DNA of 16,442 bases from JAUVIB01 sp964424545 (GCA_964424545.1 CAYRJN010000081.1:1-16442); one strand, 5' to 3'; numbered from the stretch's first letter, positions 7,984 through 16,302 are shown. Notes: a model not told the origin generated them from the sequence alone. A program made the numbers and translations.

Positions 7984-8100
7984 TTATTCCGTTAAAGTAA
8001 TCTGTCTGAGCATATTGTTAATAAAATCCCGTCCTTTTTCATTAAATTGCCATTGCATTCGCCGATTTTTTTTAAACTTAAAGACCCGCAAATAGAGCAT
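7984..8100 (-). CDS. Possible 38-aa protein of unknown function
   Basis: ATG at 8100 opens a 38-codon frame ending in TAA at 7984. The product is basic (KFKKNRRMQWQFNEKG), and its C-terminal half (GRDFINNMLRQITL) looks like an amphipathic helix. GGGA lies about ten bases upstream of the ATG. The frame runs towards the terminator at 7882-7909, which would end its transcript. It fills most of the otherwise empty 324-bp gap before guaB and would be divergent from guaB. I recognise no family. It could equally be the remnant of a longer gene or chance. Confidence 0.3.
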   Translation of the reverse strand: MLYLRVFKFKKNRRMQWQFNEKGRDFINNMLRQITLTE

Positions 8101-8197
8101 AAATTTTTTTCCCGTTTTTGATCATTTTTATTTTAGAATTCCCCGTAATTTTTGTAAACTAATTGAATTGAAACAATTGAAAAATTATGAGGATAAT

Positions 8198-9694
8198 ATG
8201 GCAAAAAATATCTATACCGAACCCTCGCGTACTTTGATGGAATATCGCCTTTTACCGGGCTTAACAACGGAAGAGACGACTATTTTTAAAATCTCCTTAA
8301 AGACGCCGTTGGTTTATTCGGAAGTAAACCAGGATAAATATCATTTAAATATTCCAATTGTATCGGCGGCTATGCAGTCGGTATCGGGAGTGGAAATGGG
8401 AATCGAGCTGGCTAAGTTGGGCGGCATGGCTTTTATTTTTAGTTCGCAAACCTCTTCTCAGCAAGCCGAGATGGTGCGCAAAATAAAAAAGCATAAAGCG
8501 GGCTTTGTAGAACCTGAAGCGGTTCATCCCAATATGAAAATAAACGAAGTCGCGGAGCTTGCGCGGCGCAAAGGATTCAATACTTTTCCCGTAGTCAATA
8601 AAAAAGGCGTTTTACTTGGGATAATAACCAAGAACGACTACGATCATACGGTTCACGGCGATTTAAAAGTATCCGAGCGAATGATAAAAAAACGGAATAT
8701 GACCATCGGCGTTAACATTGAAGATATAAAGGAGGCCAACGCCATCCTCAAGGAAAGTCATCACTCCGTTTTACCTATCACCGATAAAGAAGGCCGTCTT
8801 AAATACCTCGTTTTTAGAAAAGATATTCGAAATCATTTAAATAATCCTATGGAAGTCGTCGATGAAAAGAAGCGTCTGATGAGTACGGCGGCGATTAATA
8901 CGCACGATTATGAAACCCGCGTACCAGCGCTGGCGGAAGCGGGCGTCGACGTTTTGGCAATTGATTCTTCTGACGGGCATTCGGTCTATCAAGGACAAAC
9001 GCTGCAATGGCTTAAAAAGAATTATCCGCAAATTCCGGTAATCGGCGGCAACGTAATAACGGGAGATGGGTTTGATTATCTTGTGGAAAACGGTGCGGCG
9101 GCTATTAAAGTGGGTATGGGCGGCGGTTCAATATGTATAACGCAAGAGCAAAAGGGTACGGGACGCGGTTTGGCAACAACTATCATTAAAGTAACGGAAG
9201 CACGCGACCGCTATTTCAAAAAAAGCGGTAAATATATTCCCATAGTCGCAGACGGAGGGATTGTCAATTCAAAAGATGTGGTGATCGCTTTGGCGCTCGG
9301 CGCCGATTATGTGATGATGGGACGCTATTTTTCACGTATGGACGAATCGCCTACGGAAAAAGTAACCATAAACAATCAGGTGATGAAACCCTATTGGGGC
9401 GAAGGTTCGGCGAGAGCGCGCGAATGGAAAAAATTACGTTATAACCACCTGAAGTTTGTGGAAGGCGTGGAAGGATTTGTGCAATACGCCGGTAAACTGC
9501 GCGATAATCTTCCCGAGACGCTTTCCAAAATTATGGCTTCCATGTCTTCCGTGGGCGTCGCTAATATTAAAGAGCTGCATGAAAAAGCGGAACTTGAAGT
9601 TGTGTCGGCGCTGTCGATTCGCGAGGGAAAGGCGCATGATATTTATATGCCGCAAAGCGACAGCAATTTTAACAGTATAGATTGGGGGAATTAG
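8198..9694 (+). CDS. guaB: IMP dehydrogenase, Tritrichomonas-like class
   Basis: It converts IMP to XMP with NAD+, the committed step to GMP. The 498 residues form a TIM barrel interrupted by a CBS pair (about residues 100-220). The catalytic loop is GMGGGSICITQEQKGTGRG with Cys 313. The mobile flap carries the Arg-Tyr pair (R414, Y415) in KKLRYNHLKF. The phosphate and active-site region follows in IPIVADGGI, GADYVMMGRYFSR and VMKPYWGEGSARARE. From memory, this pattern (GGGSICIT.EQKG.GRG, RYF.R..ESPT.KVTIN, EGVEGFVQYAGKL) matches the IMPDH of the protozoan Tritrichomonas foetus and related gut-bacterial enzymes, not E. coli or Bacillus GuaB (GPGSICTTR). I chose ATG 8198, with GAGG five bases upstream, over the in-frame TTG 8168, since MAKNIYTEPSRTLMEY aligns with the family start. 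The stop codon directly abuts the purA ATG. Confidence 0.95.
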   Translation: MAKNIYTEPSRTLMEYRLLPGLTTEETTIFKISLKTPLVYSEVNQDKYHLNIPIVSAAMQSVSGVEMGIELAKLGGMAFIFSSQTSSQQAEMVRKIKKHKAGFVEPEAVHPNMKINEVAELARRKGFNTFPVVNKKGVLLGIITKNDYDHTVHGDLKVSERMIKKRNMTIGVNIEDIKEANAILKESHHSVLPITDKEGRLKYLVFRKDIRNHLNNPMEVVDEKKRLMSTAAINTHDYETRVPALAEAGVDVLAIDSSDGHSVYQGQTLQWLKKNYPQIPVIGGNVITGDGFDYLVENGAAAIKVGMGGGSICITQEQKGTGRGLATTIIKVTEARDRYFKKSGKYIPIVADGGIVNSKDVVIALALGADYVMMGRYFSRMDESPTEKVTINNQVMKPYWGEGSARAREWKKLRYNHLKFVEGVEGFVQYAGKLRDNLPETLSKIMASMSSVGVANIKELHEKAELEVVSALSIREGKAHDIYMPQSDSNFNSIDWGN

Positions 9695-10912
9695 ATGGCG
9701 AATTATATTATTCTTGGCGCTCAGTGGGGCGATGAAGGAAAAGGGAAAATTGTTGATATGCTTGCCGGCCGGATGGATATGGTTGTTCGCTTTCAGGGCG
9801 GCGCCAATGCCGGACACACGGTTATTGTGGGCGATGAAAAATATGTGCTGCATCTTGTCCCGGGCGGTGTTGTTTCGGGAAAGTCGAAAAATGTTATCGG
9901 AAACGGCTGCGTTGTGGACCCTGTGATTTTTTCGCAAGAGCTTTCTTATCTTGAGGATAAAGGGATTACGGTAACACCCGAAAATTTGATTATTTCGCAA
10001 CAGGCGCATATGGTGACGCCGCTACATAAATTCGTTGATAAATTGATCAATAAAAAAATCGGCACAACGGGGCGGGGAATCGGCCCCGCATACGAAGATA
10101 AAGCAAAACGAAGCGGTATCCGTTTGGAAAGTATTTTGGATGGAAGTTATAAAGAACAATATCGCGAGCGCATGAACTATTTTAAAGATGTTTGCGAACG
10201 AGTATATGACGAGCCGTTTATCGATATGGATGCGTCTTTAGCGCAATTGGAAGAAGGTGCCGAACGAATTAAAAATTTTATTCAGGACAGCGTAGCCGTG
10301 ATTTACGATTATGTAAAATCGGGTAAAAATGTTTTATTAGAGGGTGCGCAAGGTTCCATGCTGGATATTGATCACGGCACTTATCCTTATGTTACCTCTT
10401 CTTCAACAACCATCGGCGGCGCCTATATCGGTACGGGCGTATTTATGGAAATCGATAAACGGATTGCCATTGTTAAAGCGTATACGACGCGCGTCGGAGA
10501 AGGCCCGTTTCCTACGGAACAGGAGAATGAAATCGGCGATCAATTGCGCAAGAACGGGAATGAATTCGGCGCAACAACAGGGCGTCCGCGTCGCTGCGGT
10601 TGGCTGGATTTGCAACAGCTTAAACGTTCCTTTATCGTAAACGGGTACAATTATATCTCGCTGAGTAAAATCAGCTGCCTGTCGGGATTTGAAACCTTAA
10701 AAGCGGCGGTAAGTTACGATAACGCCGGTCGGCCGCAATATAAAGAGTTCCCCGGCTGGGCGGAAGATGTGGAAGGCATAACCGATTACGACGATCTTCC
10801 CGCCAATTGCAAAAGTTATATTTCCTTTATCGAAGAGTATCTTGAAACGCCCGTGGGAATGGTTTCTACCGGGCCGGATAGGAGCAATATTATTATACGG
10901 AAAGAGTTATGA
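9695..10912 (+). CDS. purA: Adenylosuccinate synthetase
   Basis: It joins IMP and aspartate with GTP to give adenylosuccinate, the first step to AMP. The N-terminus holds the signature ILGAQWGDEGKGKIVD with the P-loop-like GDEGKGK (12-18, catalytic Asp 13) and GGANAGHTV with His 41. IGTTGRGIGPAYEDKAKR carries the IMP-phosphate site, LLEGAQGSMLDIDHGTYP and TTRVGEGPFPTE follow, and the C-terminus has TGRPRRCGWLD and STGPDR for GTP. At 405 residues it is slightly shorter than the E. coli enzyme (432), with no key motif missing. The GGGGGA Shine-Dalgarno lies inside the last codons of guaB, and ATG follows the guaB stop with no gap, so translational coupling is likely. Its last bases overlap purM. 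Confidence 0.97.
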   Translation: MANYIILGAQWGDEGKGKIVDMLAGRMDMVVRFQGGANAGHTVIVGDEKYVLHLVPGGVVSGKSKNVIGNGCVVDPVIFSQELSYLEDKGITVTPENLIISQQAHMVTPLHKFVDKLINKKIGTTGRGIGPAYEDKAKRSGIRLESILDGSYKEQYRERMNYFKDVCERVYDEPFIDMDASLAQLEEGAERIKNFIQDSVAVIYDYVKSGKNVLLEGAQGSMLDIDHGTYPYVTSSSTTIGGAYIGTGVFMEIDKRIAIVKAYTTRVGEGPFPTEQENEIGDQLRKNGNEFGATTGRPRRCGWLDLQQLKRSFIVNGYNYISLSKISCLSGFETLKAAVSYDNAGRPQYKEFPGWAEDVEGITDYDDLPANCKSYISFIEEYLETPVGMVSTGPDRSNIIIRKEL

Positions 10913-11997
10913 GCGAAAACAAAAACAGCGGAATAAATATTGATCTTGGCGATCAATGTTCTAAAATAGCCTATGACTGGGCAAAAAAAAGTTTTAACAA
11001 CCGACCTGCCGGTAGCGGCAATCCCTTGTTAGGGGTGGAAGGCTCTTTTTCCAATATAATGGATTATAACGGCGTTAAACTGGGCATTTCGTCGGACGGT
11101 ATCGGTACAAAAATCGAAATAGCCGAACGGGTCGGAAAATACGATACGATCGGTTTTGATTTGGTGGCTATGGTTGCCGATGATTTGGCGGCGAATGGTA
11201 TTGAAACCGTTAATCTTTCCAATATTCTCGATGTGGATTTCCTTGATCCGCAAATTGTTGATGAATTAATGCGCGGATTGCACGATGCCGCTAAATTTGC
11301 CAAAATTACCGTTAGCGGCGGAGAGATTGCCGAACTCGGCACGCGAATCAACGGATATGGCGAAAGAATGCATTTTAACTGGTGTTCAACGGGAATCGGC
11401 ATTTTACCGTCGGATGTGTCGCCGATTGACGGCAAGAATATTCAGCCGGGCGATAAGGTGGTTATTCTGCGTAGCCGAGGTTTCCGCAGTAACGGCTTCT
11501 CGCTTTTGCGCAAAATTATGTGGGAAAATTTCGGCGAGGAATGGCATAATGAAAAATATGATGAAGACAATACGTGGGGCGAAATATTATTATCGCCCTC
11601 TTTAATTTATACGCCGCTTATTGCCGATTTATTGAGGAACGGAATTGTTTTAAAAGGTGTGGCTCATATTACCGGCGGCGGAATTGTAGATAATTTTAAA
11701 CGGGTGTTAAAATCGTCCGCGGCCGGTGGGGCGCGCTTTGATCATCTATGCGAACCCTATCCATTTATGATTAAGGCGCAGCAATTGGGCGGAGTAGAAG
11801 AAGCGCAAGCCTATCGTATTTGGAATATGGGTAACGGGATGATGCTGGCTATCGATCCCGAATCTGAAAACAGGGCATTGTCGTTGATTAATGAAAACGG
11901 ATACGAAGCGCAAACAGGCGGCGAAATCATTGCGGAAAATAAAATTATATATGACAGCAAAGGCGCCGATCCGCAACATTTTGAAGTTGTTATTTAA
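10909..11997 (+). CDS. purM: Phosphoribosylformylglycinamidine cyclo-ligase (AIR synthetase), divergent
   Basis: It closes the imidazole ring, turning FGAM into AIR with ATP. The 362 residues show the PurM fold markers. SSDGIGTKIE (DGIGTK 63-68) stands for the usual DGVGTK. TIGFDLVAMVADDLAANG (80-97) stands for the usual MCVNDI loop, so the Asn before the Asp is replaced. GGEIAELG (137-144) stands for GGETAEMPG. GFRSNGFSLLRKI (191-203) and GVAHITGGGIVDNFKRVL (250-267) are close to consensus. The family is certain at fold level; that it is the working PurM is inferred from these motifs and the purine neighbours. The start codon overlaps the purA stop (ATGA), which suggests coupling. A 281-bp gap follows before purL. 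A selenophosphate synthetase or ThiL relative is less likely, because HITGGG and SNGFSL are PurM-like. Confidence 0.85.
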   Translation: MSENKNSGINIDLGDQCSKIAYDWAKKSFNNRPAGSGNPLLGVEGSFSNIMDYNGVKLGISSDGIGTKIEIAERVGKYDTIGFDLVAMVADDLAANGIETVNLSNILDVDFLDPQIVDELMRGLHDAAKFAKITVSGGEIAELGTRINGYGERMHFNWCSTGIGILPSDVSPIDGKNIQPGDKVVILRSRGFRSNGFSLLRKIMWENFGEEWHNEKYDEDNTWGEILLSPSLIYTPLIADLLRNGIVLKGVAHITGGGIVDNFKRVLKSSAAGGARFDHLCEPYPFMIKAQQLGGVEEAQAYRIWNMGNGMMLAIDPESENRALSLINENGYEAQTGGEIIAENKIIYDSKGADPQHFEVVI

Positions 11998-12056
11998 AAT
12001 TATCGTATTGTATAAAAATCTTAATAAAGAACATTGTTTTGCAAACTAATTGATAA

Positions 12057-12106
12057 AAGCGGCCTGTTTGTCATTGCCCGGTTAACTCGGAGAGTATAGG
12101 TCGCTT
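12057..12106. other. Long stem-loop between purM and purL
   Basis: AAGCGGCCT (12057-12065) pairs with AGGTCGCTT (12098-12106) over nine positions with one G-T. Two more pairs (G-T, T-A) can follow inside, and there is an inner CCG/CGG hairpin at 12078-12090. No T-run follows. It could be a processed 3' end of the guaB-purA-purM message or a leader element of purL. It does not match the guanine/adenine, PRPP or ppGpp riboswitch patterns that I can recall. The rest of the 281-bp gap (11998-12278) is AT-rich and holds no convincing gene. A weak TTGAAA (12191) with TATAGA (12212), 15 bp apart, is the best promoter-like pair seen. Confidence 0.45.
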
Positions 12107-12278
12107 ATGCAAAATATTTATAATTTATGAAATGGCAAATTAAGAATATTATAACAAGAATAGTGAAGATATCCCCTATCAGTTACTTTATTGAAATTCC
12201 GATTCTATTAATATAGAGATAACAAATTGATATTTATTAACGTATAAACGGTTAAATTTTAAAAGGAAAGTAAATAAA

Positions 12279-15272
12279 TTGAAAACCATTAATCATATTC
12301 AACTTATTTTAAAAGACAAATTACGCGATGTAGCCGGAGAAGCGGTTAAAACCGATGCGGAAAAATTCCTTGAAATTGATACGGGCGCGGTGAAAACGGG
12401 CAAGATTTATTCGGTTGAAATGGAATTAAATGAAGGACAAGTGCGCGATTTTGCCGAAAAAGCCCTTAAAGATGCCGTGCTGCACGACGTTTATATCAAC
12501 CGGCTTTATACGAATGATCGCTATAAATCGCACATACTTATCGCCAAACAACCCGGCGTTACGGACGATGAAGGCGTATCGGCTCAAAAAACGCTGGCGG
12601 ATTTTTTTAATTTAAAAATTGATCACGGCGAGCAATGGATATTTTCGCAAGATATTTATTATATTGAGCGTAAATTAAGCGACGAACAATTGTTGAAAAT
12701 TGCCGAAGAATTGTTAGGCAACCCATTAATTAATCATTTCGAAATCGGGGCCTTTGACGGAATCGTTAAGTATGTTCCTGAAGTGCATATCAACAGCGAA
12801 CCGAAAACGAATATTATTAATATTGATATCGATGACGAGGCTTTACTAAAACTCTCCAAAGATATGCTGCTGGCCTTGGATTTACGTGAAATGAAAGCGA
12901 TTCAACGTTATTACAGCAATGAAAAAATAAAAAGGGATCGCCTAAAAGCCGGAATCAGCGAGCAGCCCACCGATTGCGAAATGGAAATTCTCGGTCAAAC
13001 CTGGTCGGAACATTGTCAGCATAAAGAGTTTAGCGCGGAAATCAGTTATAAAGATTTGGATAGCGGGGAAGAGAAGATAATTGATTCGCTGTTTAAAACC
13101 TATATCAAAGGTTCCACGGAGCTGATCAAAGAGCGTTTCGATAAAAAAGGAAAAAAGTGGCTTTTAAAAATCTTTTCCGATAACGCCGGCGTGGTGCGCG
13201 TGGACGAAAAACGCGTTTTTACCTGGAAAGTTGAAACGCACAACAGTCCGTCTGCTTTGGATCCATACGGTGGCGCTTTGACCGGAATTGTCGGGGTTAA
13301 CCGCGATCCGTTGGGTACGGGCATCGGCGGCGGGCATCTGTTGTTCAATACGGACGTGCTCTGTTTCGGGTCGCCTTATTATGAAGGCCGTCTGTTGGAA
13401 GGCCAGCTTCATCCCCGCCGCATAATGACAGGCGTGGTGAAAGGCATCGAAGACGGCGGCAATAAATCGGGCATTCCCACCATAAACGGTTCGGTAATTT
13501 TTGACGACCGTTATGCCGGCAAACCGTTGGTGTTTTGCGGAACGGGGGCGATTATGCCAGCGAAGATAAACGGCGTTGATTCCTGGGAAAAACCCATTGA
13601 TCCCGGCGATATAATCGTAATGGCCGGAGGACGCGTAGGTAAAGACGGTATTCACGGCGCTACGTTTTCTTCTCTTGAAATTGACGAACATTCGCCGCGT
13701 TCGGCCGTACAAATCGGTAGCCCCATAACGCAGAAAAATTTATCCGATTTTATGCAAAAAGCCGTAATCGAAGGGTTGATAAAATCATCGACGGATAACG
13801 GCGCCGGTGGGTTGTCTTCTTCCATCGGCGAGCTGGCCACGATTAGCGGGGGCGCGCGGGTGGAACTTTCCGATATCCCCTTAAAATACAGCGGATTGCA
13901 GCCTTGGGAAATTTTCGTTTCGGAGTCTCAGGAACGTATGACCTTTGTCGTCGAACCGCAAAAAGTCAACGCTTTGTTTTCCCTTGCCGATGAATTTGAG
14001 GTGGAACTCTCTGAAATCGGATCGTTTACCGACAGCGGTTATCTCGATATTTTATACGACGGTAAACGAGTGGCCTATCTTGATCTTGATTTTTTACATA
14101 ACGGTACGCCAAAAAAACATCTTACGGCCGAATGGCGTAAGCCGCGTTTAAGCGAACCGCAGCTTCCCAAAATCGACAATTATAACGAAATATTAAGCAA
14201 ATTAGCCGGTTCTTTAAATATCTGTTCGCGAGAATCCATTATCCGGCGTTACGATCATGAAGTAAAAGGACGTAGCGTAATCAAACCCTTGATGGGTGAA
14301 GAGGGCAACGCTCCGCAAGATGCAGGTGTTATTCGTCTCGACTTCGATTCCCATATCGGATTGGCTGTTTCCAATGGAATTTTACCGCGTTACGGCGATA
14401 TCGACGCTTATGAGATGTCCGCAGGCTCTTTTGACGAAGCGGTGCGCTCTATTATTTCAATCGGCGGCAGACTGCCCGATCCCGAAGATGACGAGCAGGT
14501 GTTTTGGACGGTGAACGATAATTTTTGCGTACCCGATTCGGTTTATGATGAAAAAAATAATCCCGACGGTAAATATAAGATGGCCCAATTGGTAAAAATG
14601 AACGAAGCGCTCTACGATATGTCCACCTTTTTTAATATCCCTATGACTTCAGGCAAAGACAGTATGAAAAATGACTTTATTAAAGGGGGCGTAAAAATAT
14701 CGGTGCCGCCGACCATTCTTTATTCGATGGTAGCCAAACTGCCCGATATTCGTAAGGTGGTAACGGCGGAATTTAAAGCGCCGGGCGATCTGCTTTATCT
14801 TGTGGGAAAGACTTATGACGAATTGGGCGGTTCTGAATTTTATAAATTATTTGACGAGCTGGGCGCCAATGTGCCCAAAGTGCGCAAAAATGACGCCAAA
14901 CGTATTTATGAAAAAATGATGAAGGCGCACCAAACCGAACTGCTTATTTCTTCGCACGATATTTCCGACGGCGGCTTAGCGATTGCTTTGATGGAATCGG
15001 CTTTTGACGGCGATATGGGCGTTGATGTGCAAATAGAAAACAGCGAAATCGGTATAAATGCCGAACTGTTCTCCGAATCGCATTCTCGTTTTGTCGTGTC
15101 CGTTGATCCTGCCCGAAAAGAAGAGTTTGAATCCATAATGGGCGATGATTGCCGTTTAATCGGGCAAGCTATAGAAAATAGAAAAATTAAAATAAGTGTA
15201 AACGGCAATACGGTAATTGACGAATCTACGGATAAATTAATGGAAGTATGGCGTAACGGACTAAAATTTTAG
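12279..15272 (+). CDS. purL: Phosphoribosylformylglycinamidine synthase with two fused PurS-like domains
   Basis: It amidates FGAR to FGAM using ATP and ammonia supplied by PurQ. The 997 residues lie between small PurL (about 740) and the E. coli fused enzyme (about 1300). Residues about 5-75 and 82-158 are two PurS-like repeats; each has an initial beta strand, a conserved G near VAGEAV/DDEGVS, and a final helix followed by a strand (LLGNPLINHFEIG in the second). A linker follows, then EILGQTWSEHCQHKEF (H245, the PurL active-site SEHC motif), the substrate loop VETHNSPSALDPYGGALTG (318-336), GGNKSGIPTINGSV, and a second AIR-synthetase-like half with KPLMGEEGNAPQDAG, AGSFDEAVRSIISIGG, TSGKDSMKND and SSHDISDGGLAIAL. 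No glutaminase domain is present. The start is TTG 12279, with AGGA 11 bases upstream; the next Met is residue 47, inside the first PurS repeat, so TTG is preferred. Confidence 0.93.
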   Translation: MKTINHIQLILKDKLRDVAGEAVKTDAEKFLEIDTGAVKTGKIYSVEMELNEGQVRDFAEKALKDAVLHDVYINRLYTNDRYKSHILIAKQPGVTDDEGVSAQKTLADFFNLKIDHGEQWIFSQDIYYIERKLSDEQLLKIAEELLGNPLINHFEIGAFDGIVKYVPEVHINSEPKTNIINIDIDDEALLKLSKDMLLALDLREMKAIQRYYSNEKIKRDRLKAGISEQPTDCEMEILGQTWSEHCQHKEFSAEISYKDLDSGEEKIIDSLFKTYIKGSTELIKERFDKKGKKWLLKIFSDNAGVVRVDEKRVFTWKVETHNSPSALDPYGGALTGIVGVNRDPLGTGIGGGHLLFNTDVLCFGSPYYEGRLLEGQLHPRRIMTGVVKGIEDGGNKSGIPTINGSVIFDDRYAGKPLVFCGTGAIMPAKINGVDSWEKPIDPGDIIVMAGGRVGKDGIHGATFSSLEIDEHSPRSAVQIGSPITQKNLSDFMQKAVIEGLIKSSTDNGAGGLSSSIGELATISGGARVELSDIPLKYSGLQPWEIFVSESQERMTFVVEPQKVNALFSLADEFEVELSEIGSFTDSGYLDILYDGKRVAYLDLDFLHNGTPKKHLTAEWRKPRLSEPQLPKIDNYNEILSKLAGSLNICSRESIIRRYDHEVKGRSVIKPLMGEEGNAPQDAGVIRLDFDSHIGLAVSNGILPRYGDIDAYEMSAGSFDEAVRSIISIGGRLPDPEDDEQVFWTVNDNFCVPDSVYDEKNNPDGKYKMAQLVKMNEALYDMSTFFNIPMTSGKDSMKNDFIKGGVKISVPPTILYSMVAKLPDIRKVVTAEFKAPGDLLYLVGKTYDELGGSEFYKLFDELGANVPKVRKNDAKRIYEKMMKAHQTELLISSHDISDGGLAIALMESAFDGDMGVDVQIENSEIGINAELFSESHSRFVVSVDPARKEEFESIMGDDCRLIGQAIENRKIKISVNGNTVIDESTDKLMEVWRNGLKF

Positions 15273-15333
15273 TTTTTGCGTTTGCAGCAAAATATAAAAA
15301 AATGAAATTTGAAAGTATTTAGCGGGAGAGATA

Positions 15334-16152
15334 ATGAGTAAAGTGCGTTCTTTGGTTTTAACCGGATTTGGGATAAATTGTGAGGAAGAGATGGCTGCGG
15401 CCTATAAACTGTCCGGCGCCGAAGCGGATATTGTGCATCTGAACGAGGTTTTAAAAGGAGCTTGTTCCATACACGATTATGATATTTTAAATTTTCCGGG
15501 CGGTTTTTCTTTCGGCGACGACCTGGGGTCGGCCAAGGTTCTAGCCAATAAATTCAAATATAAAAAAATGGTTTCCGGTAAACGTTTTATCGACGATATC
15601 GATAAATTTATAAAGGACGGTAACTATATAATAGGAGTATGCAACGGGTTTCAAGCTTTGGTTAAGATTGGATTGCTGCCTAATATTAACGGTAAGTACG
15701 AACAGGAAGCCACGTTGACCTATAACGATTCCGGTAAATTTGAAGACCGTTGGGTAACTTGCCGCGTAAATGACAAAAATCGCACGCCGTTTTTAAGGGA
15801 TATTGACTTAATCGATCTGCCGGTGCGTCACGGCGAGGGTAAATTGATCTTTGAAAACGAATTGCTGCGCGAACAAACGCAGAAATCGGGACTTAATTGT
15901 TTAACCTATGTTGATAAGGAGGGCAATCCGACTTCGGAATATCCCTTGAATCCCAATGGTTCGGAATTGAATTGTGCCGGATTGAGCGATAAGACGGGGC
16001 AGGTTTTCGGTTTGATGCCTCATCCGGAAGCTTTCCTTTCACTTTATAATCACCCCAATTGGGGACGGTTGAAACGTCAAAATCCGGAAATTTCGGAAGA
16101 CGGCCAGGGGTTGAAACTATTTAAGAATATTGTAGAACATATTTTGGGATGA
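15334..16152 (+). CDS. purQ: Phosphoribosylformylglycinamidine synthase glutaminase subunit
   Basis: This class I glutamine amidotransferase releases ammonia from glutamine for PurL. The 272 residues have the triad Cys 103 in GVCNGFQALVKIG (nucleophile elbow), and His 230 and Glu 232 in LMPHPEAF. N-terminal VLTGFGINCEEEMAAAYKLSGAEADIVHLNEV and ILNFPGGFSFGDDLGSAK are typical of PurQ, as is DLPVRHGEGKL (161-171). It is a little longer than Bacillus PurQ (about 227), with a C-terminal extension after HPEAF (NHPNWGRLKRQNPEI) like that of the large PurL glutaminase domain. GGGAGAG ahead of the ATG is a good ribosome binding site. The gene follows purL by 61 bp; a short TTTTGC/GCAAAA hairpin (15274-15292) lies in that gap without a T-run, so co-transcription with purL is likely. 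Confidence 0.95.
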   Translation: MSKVRSLVLTGFGINCEEEMAAAYKLSGAEADIVHLNEVLKGACSIHDYDILNFPGGFSFGDDLGSAKVLANKFKYKKMVSGKRFIDDIDKFIKDGNYIIGVCNGFQALVKIGLLPNINGKYEQEATLTYNDSGKFEDRWVTCRVNDKNRTPFLRDIDLIDLPVRHGEGKLIFENELLREQTQKSGLNCLTYVDKEGNPTSEYPLNPNGSELNCAGLSDKTGQVFGLMPHPEAFLSLYNHPNWGRLKRQNPEISEDGQGLKLFKNIVEHILG

Positions 16153-16273
16153 TACATTGGGTTGTTGTTAGTATGCCATGCTATCGATAAGAAAGTGAAG
16201 TATTAAATGATAAAAGAAAAATATAAACACTTCAGCAAGCTTAGTATGCCTCAATTTTTCTTGCGCCGCCAGA

Positions 16274-16302
16274 TTGACGGTATATATGTAATTGTTTATA
16301 CA
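16274..16302 (+). promoter_or_regulatory. Sigma70-type promoter downstream of purQ
   Basis: TTGACG (16274-16279) and TATACA (16297-16302) are separated by exactly 17 bases, each close to the consensus TTGACA/TATAAT. Transcription would start near 16309 and read into the partial gene at 16401, giving a leader of roughly 90 bases. It is the best promoter match seen in the window. The rest of the 248-bp gap after purQ (16153-16400) shows no convincing intrinsic terminator. Confidence 0.6.

Noticed and set aside
8135..8160. TAATTTTTG as a Bacteroidetes-type -7 element before guaB
   Set aside because: It has one extra base compared with TAnnTTTG and no matching -33 TTTG at the right distance; other genes here use Shine-Dalgarno sites, unlike Bacteroidetes.
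9434..10009. 191-codon minus-strand frame across the guaB/purA junction
   Set aside because: It spans two well-supported genes on the opposite strand and has no recognisable domain.
12128..12217. 29-codon frame in the purM-purL gap
   Set aside because: No ribosome binding site, AT-driven composition, too short to support.
13164..13712. 182-codon open frame on the minus strand inside purL
   Set aside because: Antisense to strongly conserved PurL motifs, with a low-complexity-like composition rich in His and Arg; a shadow frame.
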